Shown: one piece after another, positions 18,678 to 28,708 of the stretch
Layout of the letters: each line of letters opens with the position of its first letter
Position numbering within the stretch: position 1 is the first letter of the stretch
NCBI RefSeq assembly: GCF_002860865.1
Contig: NZ_PKIE01000001.1
Location: forward strand, 62,001-126,000
Source: Streptococcus mitis
GTDB lineage: Bacteria > Bacillota > Bacilli > Lactobacillales > Streptococcaceae
Direction: 5' to 3'
DNA: 64,000 nucleotides
The notes under the pieces: generated by a model
What the model was told of the DNA's origin: nothing
Seen by the model: only the letters and a program-made list of their open reading frames with translations
Databases searched by the model: none
Translations under genes and position numbers: made by a program

Positions 18678-19472
18678 TTAATCTGCGGTATGGCTAGATG
18701 GTTTCAGCTTGTAACGGTCATAAAGTTTTTGCAAACTGCCATCCTTGCTCCATTTGGTGACCAAGTTATCAAGATAGTCGTTGAGCTCGGTATTTGATTT
18801 TTTGGTGACGATACCGTAGTCAGATGGCTTGAAACTATCATCTAGTAGAGCTGTCCGTTTACTAGTGTAGCCAGATAGAATCGAGCGGTCAACGGAAAAG
18901 GCATCGATACGATGAGCATGCAGGGAAGTAATCAATTCTGGGTAGGAACCAAGTTCGACGAATTTAAACTTCAGACCTTTCTTTTTACCCAGTTCGGTAA
19001 TTAGGCGTTGGGTAATGGAACCTTGGGCAACCCCGATGGTTTTACCATTTAGATCCTCAATCTTTTTGATTTTGGCAGATTTATTGACCAAAAAGCCAGA
19101 TGCGTCTGTGTAGTAGGGACTGGTAAAGTTGTAGAGTTTTTTGCGTTCGTCTGTGATGGTAAAGGTCGCGATATCCATATCGACTTGTTCATTGTCTAGA
19201 AGGGGTCCACGAGTTTGCGCTGTAACAGGTACATAGCGAACCTTGACCTTGAGCTCATCAGCTACCATCTTGGCCAGGTCAGTTTCGATACCAGAATAGG
19301 TCCCTGTCTTGGGATCCTTGTAGCCAAAATTGGGAACGTCTTGTTTGACACCGACAACCAGCTCGCCTCTCTTTTGAATGTCTGCAACACTGGTATCAGC
19401 CTGAACTGGTTTTGTAGCAGCAAGGCCGAAAAGGCTAATCAATAATGCTGATAAAAAGAATTTCTTTTTCAT
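18678..19472 (-). CDS. Amino acid ABC transporter substrate-binding protein, no lipobox
   Basis: 264 aa from the ATG at 19472, which has AGGAGG before it; the frame runs further upstream into the ATPase gene. Family 3 solute-binding fold: RGELVVGVKQDVPNFGY, then YSGIETDLAK and DIATFTITDERKK. The signal peptide ends TKPVQA-D and has no cysteine, so it is not a typical Gram-positive lipoprotein; retention at the surface must be by other means or the protein is released. The operon context gives a polar amino acid substrate, unspecified. Confidence 0.88.
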   Translation of the reverse strand: MKKKFFLSALLISLFGLAATKPVQADTSVADIQKRGELVVGVKQDVPNFGYKDPKTGTYSGIETDLAKMVADELKVKVRYVPVTAQTRGPLLDNEQVDMDIATFTITDERKKLYNFTSPYYTDASGFLVNKSAKIKKIEDLNGKTIGVAQGSITQRLITELGKKKGLKFKFVELGSYPELITSLHAHRIDAFSVDRSILSGYTSKRTALLDDSFKPSDYGIVTKKSNTELNDYLDNLVTKWSKDGSLQKLYDRYKLKPSSHTAD

Positions 19473-19482
19473 AGGCGCCTCC

Positions 19483-20241
19483 TTATTTGACTTTGTCACT
19501 TTCATGGTTGATGATTTTGCTGAGAAATTGTTGGGCACGAGGTTCGCTTGGATTGTCGAAAAAGTCATCGACATCGGTTGTATCTACCAAAACTTCTCCG
19601 TCAGCCATAAAGATGATGCGGTCAGCAACTTCACGGGCGAAGCCCATTTCATGGGTCACGACAATCATATTCATACCATCGTGGGCCAATTTTTGCATAA
19701 CTGCCAGAACATCGCCGATGGTTTCAGGATCAAGAGCAGATGTTGGCTCATCAAAGAGGAGGAGTTCCGGATGCATAGCGAGTCCACGTGCGATGGCAAT
19801 TCGTTGTTTTTGTCCACCGGATAGCATGGCTGGATAAGAATCTTTTTTGTCCCACATATTTACAAATTCTAGATATTTTTGGGCTGTTTTTTCAGCTTCT
19901 TTTTTATCAATTCCTAGAACTTTTATGGGTGCGAGTGTTACGTTTTCTAACACTGTTTTGTGAGGGTAAAGGTTAAAATGCTGGAAAACCATGCCGACTT
20001 CCTTGCGAAGAGGAACCAAATCTTTCTGGCTGGCACCAGCAACTTGGTGGCCATTGACTAGAAGACTTCCCTTGTCGACAGCCTCCAAACCATTGATGGT
20101 ACGGATAAGAGTGGATTTCCCAGAACCAGATGGTCCGAGTAGGACAACGACTTGTCCTTTTTCAAAACGGAGATTGATGTCGCGGAGTGCGTGGTAGTCT
20201 CCGTAATATTTTTCGACGTGTTCAAATTCTACTAAAGCCAT
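19483..20241 (-). CDS. Polar amino acid ABC transporter ATPase (GlnQ type)
   Basis: 252 aa with Walker A GPSGSGKST, LSGGQKQRIAIARGLA signature, LLFDEPTSALDPE Walker B and VVTHEMGFA switch. It is the first gene of the minus-strand importer operon, with a consensus promoter at 20276-20304; the binding protein follows after 10 bases. Confidence 0.93.
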   Translation of the reverse strand: MALVEFEHVEKYYGDYHALRDINLRFEKGQVVVLLGPSGSGKSTLIRTINGLEAVDKGSLLVNGHQVAGASQKDLVPLRKEVGMVFQHFNLYPHKTVLENVTLAPIKVLGIDKKEAEKTAQKYLEFVNMWDKKDSYPAMLSGGQKQRIAIARGLAMHPELLLFDEPTSALDPETIGDVLAVMQKLAHDGMNMIVVTHEMGFAREVADRIIFMADGEVLVDTTDVDDFFDNPSEPRAQQFLSKIINHESDKVK

Positions 20242-20275
20242 ATGGAATCTCCTTTGTGTTAGATTTTATAACACG

Positions 20276-20304
20276 ATTCTACACCAAAAGAATGGCCTTG
20301 TCAA
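20276..20304 (-). promoter_or_regulatory. Promoter of the amino acid ABC operon
   Basis: On the minus strand, TTGACA (20304-20299), 17 bases, TAGAAT (20281-20276), 35 bases before the ATPase start. Confidence 0.75.
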
Positions 20305-20372
20305 ATCATATCTGAAAAAATTCACTAAAATTTTATAAAAAAGCAATCTGGATAGAGAAAAAGCCTAAATCA

Positions 20373-20381
20373 TGTTATAAT
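20373..20381 (+). promoter_or_regulatory. Extended -10 promoter of recJ
   Basis: TGT followed by a perfect TATAAT (20376-20381), divergent from the ABC operon promoter. Confidence 0.65.
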
Positions 20382-20417
20382 GAAGCAATAGAATTCTTAG
20401 AAAGAGTGGATGTCTTT

Positions 20418-22640
20418 TTGATAACACCTACTTATGAATGGCAGTTTGCCCCGCAGGTTGAAGATGCGGATTTTACAAAGATAGCCAAGAAGGCTGGACT
20501 GGGTCCTGAGGTGGCTCGCTTATTATTTGAGAGGGGGATTCAGGACCAAGAAAGCCTGAAGAAGTTTTTAGAACCTTCTTTGGAGGACTTGCATGACCCT
20601 TATCTGCTCCATGATATGGACAAGGCAGTGGCTCGGATTCGTCAGGCCATCGAAGAAGGGGAAAATATTCTCGTTTATGGAGACTACGATGCGGATGGTA
20701 TGACCTCGGCTTCGATTGTGAAGGAAAGTTTGGAACAGCTTGGTGCCGAGTGCCGTGTTTACCTGCCCAATCGTTTCACTGATGGCTATGGACCTAATGC
20801 TAGTGTTTATAAATACTTTATCGAGCAAGAGGGAATTTCCTTGATAGTGACAGTGGATAATGGGGTTGCTGGTCATGAGGCCATCGAATTGGCCCAGTCT
20901 ATGGGAGTAGATGTCATTGTGACTGACCACCATTCCATGCCTGAAACCCTGCCCGATGCCTATGCTATCGTTCATCCTGAGCATCCAGATGCGGACTATC
21001 CTTTCAAATATTTGGCTGGTTGCGGAGTGGCCTTCAAGCTGGCTTGCGCCCTTTTAGAGGAAGTTCAAGTGGAACTGCTTGACTTGGTCGCTATCGGTAC
21101 CATTGCAGATATGGTGAGTCTGACGGATGAAAATCGTATCTTGGTTCAATATGGTCTGGAAATGTTGGGGCACACTCAGCGCATTGGTCTACAAGAAATG
21201 CTGGGCATGGCTGGCATTGCTGCTAACGAGGTGACAGAAGAGACAGTTGGTTTCCAGATTGCCCCTCGTTTGAATGCCTTGGGCCGCTTGGATGATCCCA
21301 ATCCTGCCATTGATTTGTTGACTGGATTTGACGACGAGGAAGCGCATGAGATTGCCCTTATGATTCATCAGAAAAACGAAGAGCGCAAGGAAATCGTCCA
21401 GTCAATCTATGAAGAAGCCAAGAACATGGTGGATCCTGAGAAGAAGGTTCAGGTCTTGGCCAAGGAAGGCTGGAATCCTGGGGTTCTAGGTATCGTGGCT
21501 GGTCGTTTGTTGGAAGAATTGGGACAGACAGTCATCGTTCTTAATATAGAAGACGGTCGTGCCAAGGGTAGTGCTCGTAGTGTGGAAGCGGTCGATATTT
21601 TTGAAGCCCTGGATCCCCATCGTGACCTCTTTATAGCCTTTGGCGGCCATGCTGGTGCAGCGGGTATGACGCTGGAAGTTGAGAAACTTTCAGATTTATC
21701 TCAGGTCTTGGAAGATTATGTCCGTGAAAAAGGTGCAGATGTTAGTGGCAAGAATAAGTTAAACTTAGATGAAGAGCTGGATTTGGAGACTTTGAGTCTT
21801 GAAACAGTCAAGAATTTTGAACGTTTAGCTCCCTTTGGAATGGACAATCAGAAACCAGTCTTTTATATTAAGGATTTTCAGGTTGAAAGTGCCCGTACCA
21901 TGGGGGCAGGCAATGCCCATCTCAAGCTGAAAATCTCTAAGGGGGAAGCGAGTTTTGAAGTGGTAGCCTTCGGTCAAGGCAGATGGGCGACAGAGTTTTC
22001 TCAAACCAAGAATCTAGAGCTGGCAGTCAAATTGTCTGTCAATCAATGGAATGGTCAAACTGCCCTCCAGTTGATGATGGTGGATGCACGTGTGGAGGGT
22101 GTTCAACTTTTTAACATTCGTGGAAAAAATGCAGTCTTGCCAGAAGGGGTTCCAGTCTTGGATTTTGCTGGGGAATTGCCAAATCTGGCGGATAGTGAAG
22201 CTGTTGTCGTACAAACCATTCCTGAAGATATTACTCAGCTGAAGACCATTTTTCAGGAACAGAATTTCTCTGCTGTCTATTTCAAAAATGACATTTACAA
22301 GGCCTATTATCTAACAGGCTATGGGACTAGAGAGCAGTTTGCTAAATTGTACAAGACCATCTACCAGTTTCCAGAGTTTGATATTCGCTATAAGCTCAAG
22401 GATTTAGCGACTTATCTCAATATCCAACAAATCTTGCTGGTCAAGATGATTCAAGTGTTTGAAGAACTAGGCTTTGTGATGATCAAAGATGGTGTCATGA
22501 CGGTCAATAAAGAGGCGCCAAAGCGGGAAATCGGAGAAAGTCAAATTTACCAAAATCTCAAACAAACCGTCAAAGACCAAGAAATGATGGCGCTGGGTAC
22601 TGTGCAAGAAATTTATGACTTTTTAATGGAAAAAGAATAG
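20418..22640 (+). CDS. recJ: Single-stranded-DNA exonuclease RecJ
   Basis: 740 aa if started at TTG 20418 (MITPTYEW); GTG 20406 in frame gives 744. RecJ degrades single-stranded DNA 5' to 3' in recombination and mismatch repair. DHH-family motifs: VYGDYDADGMTS (87-97) and TDHHSMPET (169-177). DHHA1 is around FIAFGGHAGAAGMTL, then an OB-like domain and a C-terminal extension usual in streptococci. A terminator follows directly. Confidence 0.94.
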   Translation: MITPTYEWQFAPQVEDADFTKIAKKAGLGPEVARLLFERGIQDQESLKKFLEPSLEDLHDPYLLHDMDKAVARIRQAIEEGENILVYGDYDADGMTSASIVKESLEQLGAECRVYLPNRFTDGYGPNASVYKYFIEQEGISLIVTVDNGVAGHEAIELAQSMGVDVIVTDHHSMPETLPDAYAIVHPEHPDADYPFKYLAGCGVAFKLACALLEEVQVELLDLVAIGTIADMVSLTDENRILVQYGLEMLGHTQRIGLQEMLGMAGIAANEVTEETVGFQIAPRLNALGRLDDPNPAIDLLTGFDDEEAHEIALMIHQKNEERKEIVQSIYEEAKNMVDPEKKVQVLAKEGWNPGVLGIVAGRLLEELGQTVIVLNIEDGRAKGSARSVEAVDIFEALDPHRDLFIAFGGHAGAAGMTLEVEKLSDLSQVLEDYVREKGADVSGKNKLNLDEELDLETLSLETVKNFERLAPFGMDNQKPVFYIKDFQVESARTMGAGNAHLKLKISKGEASFEVVAFGQGRWATEFSQTKNLELAVKLSVNQWNGQTALQLMMVDARVEGVQLFNIRGKNAVLPEGVPVLDFAGELPNLADSEAVVVQTIPEDITQLKTIFQEQNFSAVYFKNDIYKAYYLTGYGTREQFAKLYKTIYQFPEFDIRYKLKDLATYLNIQQILLVKMIQVFEELGFVMIKDGVMTVNKEAPKREIGESQIYQNLKQTVKDQEMMALGTVQEIYDFLMEKE

Positions 22641-22649
22641 CAGATAGGA

Positions 22650-22675
22650 AAGAGTTGGGAAACCAGCTCTTTTTT
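22650..22675 (+). terminator. Terminator of recJ
   Basis: AAGAGTTGG / CCAGCTCTT arms around a GAAA tetraloop, then a T run. Confidence 0.85.
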
Positions 22676-22692
22676 GAAAACAAATCTTCATT

Positions 22693-22720
22693 TTGAAAAT
22701 CATCAAAAAAATGGTATAAT
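22693..22720 (+). promoter_or_regulatory. Promoter of rnjB
   Basis: TTGAAA (22693-22698), 16 bases, TGG-TATAAT (22712-22720). The ~85-base leader starts with a CTAAAAG/CTTTTAG hairpin (22739-22757). Confidence 0.75.
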
Positions 22721-22810
22721 GGTAGGAAAAGATTCGGCTAAAAGTAGTGCTTTTAGAATAAAAGGGCAAGTAACCCTATAATCAAAATAAATTAAGCTTT
22801 CGGAGGAAAA

Positions 22811-24472
22811 ATGAGTAATATCAGTTTAACAACACTTGGTGGTGTACGTGAAAATGGGAAAAATATGTATATCGCTGAAATCGATGGGTCTATTTTCGTT
22901 TTGGATGCAGGTCTAAAATATCCTGAAAATGAACAACTAGGGGTGGATGTGGTCATTCCCAATATGGACTACCTTTTTGAAAATAGCGACCGTATCGCTG
23001 GGGTTTTCTTGACCCACGGACATGCCGATGCCATCGGCGCGCTGCCTTATCTCTTGGCTGAAGCTAAGGTACCTGTATTTGGTTCTGAGTTGACTATTGA
23101 GTTGGCCAAGCTCTTTGTCAAAGGAAATGACGCAGTTAAGAAATTCAATGATTTTCATGTCATTGATGAGGATACGGAGATTGATTTTGGAGGGACTGTA
23201 GTTTCCTTCTTCCGTACGACCCACTCTATCCCAGAAAGTTTGGGTGTTGTCTTGAAGACAGCTGAAGGTAGTATCGTTTATACAGGTGACTTCAAATTTG
23301 ACCAGACAGCTAGTGAATCCTATGCGACAGACTTCGCTCGTTTGGCAGAAATCGGTCGTGATGGAGTTCTGGCTCTTCTTAGCGATTCAGCCAATGCGGA
23401 CAGTAATATCCAAGTGGCTAGCGAAAGTGAGGTTGGGGACGAAATCACTCAAACCATTTCTGATTGGGATGGACGTATTATCGTTGCAGCAGTAGCTAGC
23501 AACCTCTCTCGTATTCAGCAGGTGTTTGACGCTGCGGATGCAACAGGCCGTCGTGTGGTCTTGACAGGATTTGATATTGAAAATATCGTCCGCACTGCTA
23601 TTCGCCTCAAGAAATTGTCTTTAGCTAACGAAAGTCTTTTGATTAAGCCAAAGGATATGTCTCGCTTTGAAGACCATGAGTTGATTATCCTTGAGACAGG
23701 TCGTATGGGTGAGCCTATCAATGGTCTTCGCAAGATGTCGATTGGTCGCCACCGTTATGTGGAAATCAAGGACGGTGATTTGGTCTATATCGTAACCACT
23801 CCGTCTATCGCCAAGGAAGCGGTCGTTGCGCGTGTGGAAAACATGATTTACCAAGCTGGTGGGGTTGTCAAACTGATCACTCAAAGCTTGCGTGTGTCAG
23901 GGCACGGAAATGCGCGTGATTTGCAGTTGATGATCAATCTCTTGCAACCCAAGTATCTCTTCCCAATTCAAGGGGAATATCGTGAGTTGGATGCTCATGC
24001 TAAGGCTGCTATGGCAGTTGGAATGTTGCCAGAACGCATTTTCATCCCTAAAAAGGGAACAAGCATGGCTTATGAGAATGGAGACTTTGTCCCAGCTGGA
24101 GCGGTTTCAGCAGGCGATGTCTTGATTGACGGGAATGCCATCGGTGATGTTGGAAATGTGGTTCTTCGTGACCGTAAGGTCTTGTCAGAAGATGGCATTT
24201 TCATCGTAGCAATTACCGTTAACCGTCGTGAGAAGAAAATTGTGGCCAAGGCTCGTGTTCATACGCGCGGATTTGTTTATCTCAAGAAGAGCCGTGATAT
24301 TCTCCGTGAAAGTTCAGAATTGATTAACCAGACGGTAGAAGACTATCTTCAAGGAGATGACTTTGACTGGGCAGATCTCAAAGGGAAGGTTCGTGATAAT
24401 CTGACCAAGTATCTCTTTGACCAGACTAAGCGTCGTCCAGCTATTTTACCAGTAGTCATGGAAGCAAAATAA
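22811..24472 (+). CDS. rnjB: Ribonuclease J2 (degenerate metal site)
   Basis: 553 aa; metallo-beta-lactamase plus beta-CASP plus C-terminal dimer domain of the RNase J family. The metal motif HGHxDH is HGHADA (69-74): Asp73 remains but the final His is Ala. The later TGDFKFDQ and SGHGNARD motifs are kept. This loss is typical of J2, the weak or inactive partner that associates with J1 in mRNA decay. Own promoter and terminator. Confidence 0.9.
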   Translation: MSNISLTTLGGVRENGKNMYIAEIDGSIFVLDAGLKYPENEQLGVDVVIPNMDYLFENSDRIAGVFLTHGHADAIGALPYLLAEAKVPVFGSELTIELAKLFVKGNDAVKKFNDFHVIDEDTEIDFGGTVVSFFRTTHSIPESLGVVLKTAEGSIVYTGDFKFDQTASESYATDFARLAEIGRDGVLALLSDSANADSNIQVASESEVGDEITQTISDWDGRIIVAAVASNLSRIQQVFDAADATGRRVVLTGFDIENIVRTAIRLKKLSLANESLLIKPKDMSRFEDHELIILETGRMGEPINGLRKMSIGRHRYVEIKDGDLVYIVTTPSIAKEAVVARVENMIYQAGGVVKLITQSLRVSGHGNARDLQLMINLLQPKYLFPIQGEYRELDAHAKAAMAVGMLPERIFIPKKGTSMAYENGDFVPAGAVSAGDVLIDGNAIGDVGNVVLRDRKVLSEDGIFIVAITVNRREKKIVAKARVHTRGFVYLKKSRDILRESSELINQTVEDYLQGDDFDWADLKGKVRDNLTKYLFDQTKRRPAILPVVMEAK

Positions 24473-24492
24473 TCGTTGAAATAAACAGAGAG

Positions 24493-24513
24493 AAAGTCGA
24501 ATTTCGGCTTTTT
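24493..24513 (+). terminator. Terminator of rnjB
   Basis: AAAGTCGA / TCGGCTTT arms with a 3-base loop, then TTC; it ends 28 bases before the estA start. Confidence 0.6.
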
Positions 24514-24540
24514 CTTATCGGAAAATAGAAGGAGCAAATC

Positions 24541-25320
24541 ATGGCAGTAATGAAAATTGAGTATTACTCACAAGTCTTGGATATGGAGTGGGGAGTGAAT
24601 GTCCTCTATCCCGATGCCAATCGAGTGGAAGAACCAGAGTGTAAAGATGTTCCCGTCTTGTACCTCTTGCACGGGATGTCTGGTAATCATAATAGTTGGC
24701 TCAAGCGGACCAATGTAGAACGCTTGCTTCGGGGGACTAATCTCATAGTCGTCATGCCCAATACCAGCAACGGTTGGTACACTGATACCCAGTATGGTTT
24801 TGACTATTACACAGCTCTAGCAGAGGAATTGCCACAGGTTTTGAAACGCTTTTTCCCTAACATGACTAGCAAGCGTGAAAAGACCTTTCTCGCTGGTCTC
24901 TCTATGGGAGGTTACGGCTGTTTTAAACTGGCTCTTGCTACAAATCGTTTCTCTCGTGCAGCTAGCTTTTCAGGCGCCCTTAGTTTTCAAGATTTTTCTC
25001 CTGAAAGCCAAAATCTGGGAACACCAGCTTATTGGAGAGGTGTGTTTGGGGAGATTAAAGATTGGACAGCTAGCCCCTATTCTCTTGAAAGTCTGGCTAA
25101 AAAATCGGATAAAAATACCAAGCTTTGGGCTTGGTGTGGCGAGCAGGATTTCTTGTACGAAGCCAATAATCTCGCAGTGAAAAATCTCAAAAAACTTGGA
25201 TTTGATGTGACCTATAGTCATAGCGCTGGAACACACGAATGGTATTACTGGGAAAAACAATTGGAACGGTTCTTAGCAACCCTACCGATTGATTTTAAAT
25301 TAGAAGAGAGATTGACTTAG
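24541..25320 (+). CDS. estA: Tributyrin esterase family serine hydrolase
   Basis: 259 aa alpha/beta hydrolase of the esterase D/EstA family. Oxyanion strand [13 protein letters not shown], nucleophile Ser121 in GLSMGGYG, acid around [10 protein letters not shown], His in [10 protein letters not shown]. It cleaves short-chain acyl esters; pneumococcal EstA can also remove acetyl groups from sugars (family knowledge). No signal peptide. Confidence 0.88.
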   Translation: MAVMKIEYYSQVLDMEWGVNVLYPDANRVEEPECKDVPVLYLLHGMSGNHNSWLKRTNVERLLRGTNLIVVMPNTSNGWYTDTQYGFDYYTALAEELPQVLKRFFPNMTSKREKTFLAGLSMGGYGCFKLALATNRFSRAASFSGALSFQDFSPESQNLGTPAYWRGVFGEIKDWTASPYSLESLAKKSDKNTKLWAWCGEQDFLYEANNLAVKNLKKLGFDVTYSHSAGTHEWYYWEKQLERFLATLPIDFKLEERLT

Positions 25321-25431
25321 TTTGAATTTCAGCATAGGGGGAGTAGAATTAAAATAAAATATGTTTTCACTAGACTTTTCAAACGAAAGTAGTAGAATAG
25401 TAATAAGATACTGGAGGAAAGAGAGTAGGAA

Positions 25432-26652
25432 ATGTACCGTTATCAAATTGGCATTCCCGCATTAGAATATGATCAGTTTGTCAAAGACCATGAATTAGCT
25501 AATGTATTACAAAGTAGTGCTTGGGAAAAAGTGAAATCTGATTGGAATCATGAGAGGCTTGGTGTCTATGAAGAGGGGAAGTTACTGGCTGTGGCTAGTA
25601 TTCTCATAAAGTCTCTACCTTTGGGGTATAAAATGTTTTATATTCCAAGAGGTCCTATATTGGATTACAGGGATGCAGAACTTTTAAAGTTTGTCCTGCA
25701 GTCTATTAAGTCTTATGCTCGCAGTAAGAGAGCTATTTTTGTGACTTTTGATCCAAGTATTTGCCTGTCTCAAAGTTTAATTAATCAGGAAAAAACAGAA
25801 TTTCCTGAAAATCTGGCTATTATTGATAGCTTGCAACAAATGGGAGTAAGGTGGTCAGGAAAAACAGAGGAAATGGGAGACACCATTCAACCTCGTATTC
25901 AGGCGAAAATATACAAGGAAAATTTTGAAGAAGATAAACTCTCCAAGTCAACAAAACAGGCTATTCGAACAGCACGGAATAAGGGGGTAGAGATTCAATT
26001 TGGTGGAACTGAATTATTGGAGTCTTTTTCCTTTTTGATGAAAAAAACCGAGAAGCGGAAAGAGATTCATTTGAGGAATGAAGCCTATTATAAAAAGTTA
26101 TTAGATAATTTTAAGGACAAGGCCTATATCACCTTGGCAACCTTGGATGTTTCTAAACGTTCGCAAGAATTAGAAGAACAGTTAGCGAAAAACAGAGCCT
26201 TGGAAGAGACCTTTACTGAGTCGACTCGAACTTCAAAAGTAGAAGCGCAGAAGAAGGAAAAAGAACGTTTGTTAGAGGAATTGACTTTCCTGCAGGAATA
26301 TATGGATGCAGGTCAAGCAAGAGTTCCTTTAGCGGCTACCTTGACTTTAGAATTCGGACAAACTTCTGTCAATCTATACGCAGGAATGGATGAAGATTTT
26401 AGACGTTATAAAGCTCCTATTTTGACTTGGTATGAGACAGCTCGATATTCCTTTGAACGTGGCATTTTATGGCAAAATTTAGGAGGCGTCGAGAATGCTT
26501 TAGATGGTGGACTCTATCGTTTTAAAGCTAATTTTAATCCAACGATCGAAGAATACTTGGGTGAATTTACAATGCCTACCCATCCTCTCTATCCTCTGTT
26601 AAGACTTGCTCTTGATTTCCGTAAAACATTAAGAAAAAAACATAGAAAGTAA
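25432..26652 (+). CDS. murM: MurM, lipid II branching aminoacyltransferase
   Basis: 406 aa FemABX protein: two GNAT-like domains with a charged coiled-coil arm inserted (~230-285, SQELEEQLAKNRALEETF). MurM adds the first residue (L-Ala or L-Ser from tRNA) to the lysine of lipid II, giving branched peptidoglycan, and is needed for high penicillin resistance. murN follows after 4 bases. MurM alleles are often mosaic; I cannot judge that here. Confidence 0.93.
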   Translation: MYRYQIGIPALEYDQFVKDHELANVLQSSAWEKVKSDWNHERLGVYEEGKLLAVASILIKSLPLGYKMFYIPRGPILDYRDAELLKFVLQSIKSYARSKRAIFVTFDPSICLSQSLINQEKTEFPENLAIIDSLQQMGVRWSGKTEEMGDTIQPRIQAKIYKENFEEDKLSKSTKQAIRTARNKGVEIQFGGTELLESFSFLMKKTEKRKEIHLRNEAYYKKLLDNFKDKAYITLATLDVSKRSQELEEQLAKNRALEETFTESTRTSKVEAQKKEKERLLEELTFLQEYMDAGQARVPLAATLTLEFGQTSVNLYAGMDEDFRRYKAPILTWYETARYSFERGILWQNLGGVENALDGGLYRFKANFNPTIEEYLGEFTMPTHPLYPLLRLALDFRKTLRKKHRK

Positions 26653-26656
26653 GTAT

Positions 26657-27889
26657 ATGGCACTAATTACACTCACGAAAGAAGAGTTTCAGGATTATTC
26701 TGATCAGGTTTCTTCTCGTTCTTTTATGCAATCGGTCCAGATGGGGGACTTGTTAGAAAAAAGAGGAGCTCGAATTGTTTATCTTGCTTTGAAACAAGCA
26801 GAAGAAATTCAAGTTGCAGCTCTGGTTTATAGCTTGCCCATGCTGGGTGGTCTGCATATGGAGATCAATTCGGGGCCGATTTATACCCAACACGATGCTC
26901 TTCCAGTTTTTTATGCGGAGTTAAAAGAATATGCCAAGCAAAATGGTGTATTAGAGTTGCTTGTAAAACCTTATGAAACTTATCAAACTTTTGATAGCCA
27001 AGGTAATCCAATAGATGCTGAGAAAAAAAGTACCATTCAAGGTTTAACTGATTTAGGTTATCAATTTGATGGCTTGACAAGAGGTTATCCAGGTGGAGAA
27101 CCAGATTGGTTATACTATAAAGATTTGACTGAATTAACTGAAAAGAATTTGCTTAAAAGTTTTAGTAAAAAGGGTAAACCCTTGGTGAAAAAGGCTGAAA
27201 CGTTTGGCATTCGGTTGAAAAAGTTACAACGTGAAGAACTATCGATTTTTAAGAATATAACAAAAGAAACCTCTGAACGTAGAGAATACAGTGATAAAAG
27301 TTTAGAATATTATGAGCACTTTTATGATTCATTTGGAGAACAAGCGGAGTTTCTCATAGCAACCTTGAATGTTTCGGACTATATGAGCAAATTGCAAGGT
27401 GAACAAAGTAAACTAGAAGAAATCTTGGACAAGTTGCGACTTGATTTGAGTAAAAATCCTCATTCTGAGAAAAAACAAAATCAACTGAGAGAATATTCTA
27501 GTCAATTTGAAACGTTTGAAGTTCGAAAAGCAGAAGCGCGAGACTTGATTGAAAAATATGGAGAAGAAGATATTGTTTTAGCCGGGAGTTTATTTGTTTA
27601 TATGCCTCAGGAAACGACTTATCTCTTTAGTGGTTCTTACACTGAGTTTAATAAGTTTTATGCCCCTGCACTGCTTCAAAAATATGTTATGTTGGAAAGC
27701 ATAAAACGTGGAATACCTAAATACAACTTCCTAGGCATTCAAGGGATTTTTGATGGTAGTGATGGTGTTTTGCGTTTTAAACAAAATTTTAATGGCTATA
27801 TTGTACGTAAAGCAGGAACTTTCCGTTATCATCCATCGCCTTTAAAATACAAAGCTATTCAGTTATTCAAAAAAATAGTAGGACGTTAA
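26657..27889 (+). CDS. murN: MurN, second branching aminoacyltransferase
   Basis: 410 aa FemABX paralogue with the same inserted coiled coil (~245-300). MurN adds the second residue, L-Ala, to the MurM product, completing the dipeptide cross-bridge. In operon with murM. Confidence 0.93.
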   Translation: MALITLTKEEFQDYSDQVSSRSFMQSVQMGDLLEKRGARIVYLALKQAEEIQVAALVYSLPMLGGLHMEINSGPIYTQHDALPVFYAELKEYAKQNGVLELLVKPYETYQTFDSQGNPIDAEKKSTIQGLTDLGYQFDGLTRGYPGGEPDWLYYKDLTELTEKNLLKSFSKKGKPLVKKAETFGIRLKKLQREELSIFKNITKETSERREYSDKSLEYYEHFYDSFGEQAEFLIATLNVSDYMSKLQGEQSKLEEILDKLRLDLSKNPHSEKKQNQLREYSSQFETFEVRKAEARDLIEKYGEEDIVLAGSLFVYMPQETTYLFSGSYTEFNKFYAPALLQKYVMLESIKRGIPKYNFLGIQGIFDGSDGVLRFKQNFNGYIVRKAGTFRYHPSPLKYKAIQLFKKIVGR

Positions 27890-27967
27890 GATGAAAAAGC
27901 CAGTATTTAGCTTTCTTTCAGCTTGTTTTAGTAAAATAGACTGTATTTGCTAGAAAGGTGGAGAGAT

Positions 27968-28669
27968 ATGCGTTGGCTTTTTCGTTTGATAGGGGCTTTC
28001 TTTTATTTTATTTGGCGTTTGTTTTGGCGTCTGGTTTGGATTGTTTTGCTTTTATGTACTCTTGCTTTTGGATTTCTCTGGTATCTGAACGGGGATTTTC
28101 AAGGGGCGCTGAAGCAAGCAGAACGGTCAGTAAAAATTGGTCAACAAAGTATCGACCAATGGGAAAGAACAGGGCAACTGCCTAAGTTAAGCCAGACAGA
28201 TAGTCATCAACACTCTGAAGGAAGGTGGCCACAGGCCTCTTCTCGTATTTACTTGGATCCCCAGATGGATTCACGCTTTCAAGAAGCTTATTTAGAAGCA
28301 ATCCAGAATTGGAATCAAACAGGTGCTTTTAACTTTGAACTCGTGACGGAGTCCAGTAAGGCGGATATTATGGCTACGGAGATGAATGACGGAAACACTC
28401 CTGTGGCAGGAGAGGCGGAAAGTCAGACCAATCTCTTAACAGGGCAATTCTTGTCTGTAACGGTGCGCCTGAATCATTATTATTTGTCCAATCCTAACTA
28501 TGGCTATTCCTATGAGCGCCTTGTCCATACGGCAGAACATGAGTTGGGGCATGCAATTGGCTTGGACCATACAGATGAGAAGTCTGTGATGCAACCTGCA
28601 GGTTCCTTTTATGGTATCCAGGAAGAGGATGTTGAAAGACTTCGGAAATTATATGAGACCAATGAGTAG
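27968..28669 (+). CDS. Membrane-anchored matrixin-like zinc metallopeptidase
   Basis: 233 aa from ATG 27968 (AAAGGTGGAGAG upstream). One N-terminal transmembrane segment (~8-40, rich in Trp and Phe) places the rest outside. The catalytic site is H191-E192-x-x-H195-x-x-G198-x-x-H201 with a Met-turn at SVM208, the matrixin (M10) pattern. Ends with EEDVERLRKLYE as in matrixins. Substrate unknown; it lies beside the murMN wall genes. Confidence 0.8.
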   Translation: MRWLFRLIGAFFYFIWRLFWRLVWIVLLLCTLAFGFLWYLNGDFQGALKQAERSVKIGQQSIDQWERTGQLPKLSQTDSHQHSEGRWPQASSRIYLDPQMDSRFQEAYLEAIQNWNQTGAFNFELVTESSKADIMATEMNDGNTPVAGEAESQTNLLTGQFLSVTVRLNHYYLSNPNYGYSYERLVHTAEHELGHAIGLDHTDEKSVMQPAGSFYGIQEEDVERLRKLYETNE

Positions 28670-28693
28670 GGAGGTTATCTTTCCCTACTTTTT

Positions 28694-28702
28694 TGCTATA
28701 AT
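28694..28702 (+). promoter_or_regulatory. Extended -10 promoter of uvrC, start at or near the ATG
   Basis: TGC followed by TATAAT (28697-28702) ends only six bases before the uvrC ATG at 28709, so transcription would begin at about the start codon. Confidence 0.6.
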
Positions 28703-28708
28703 GGAACT

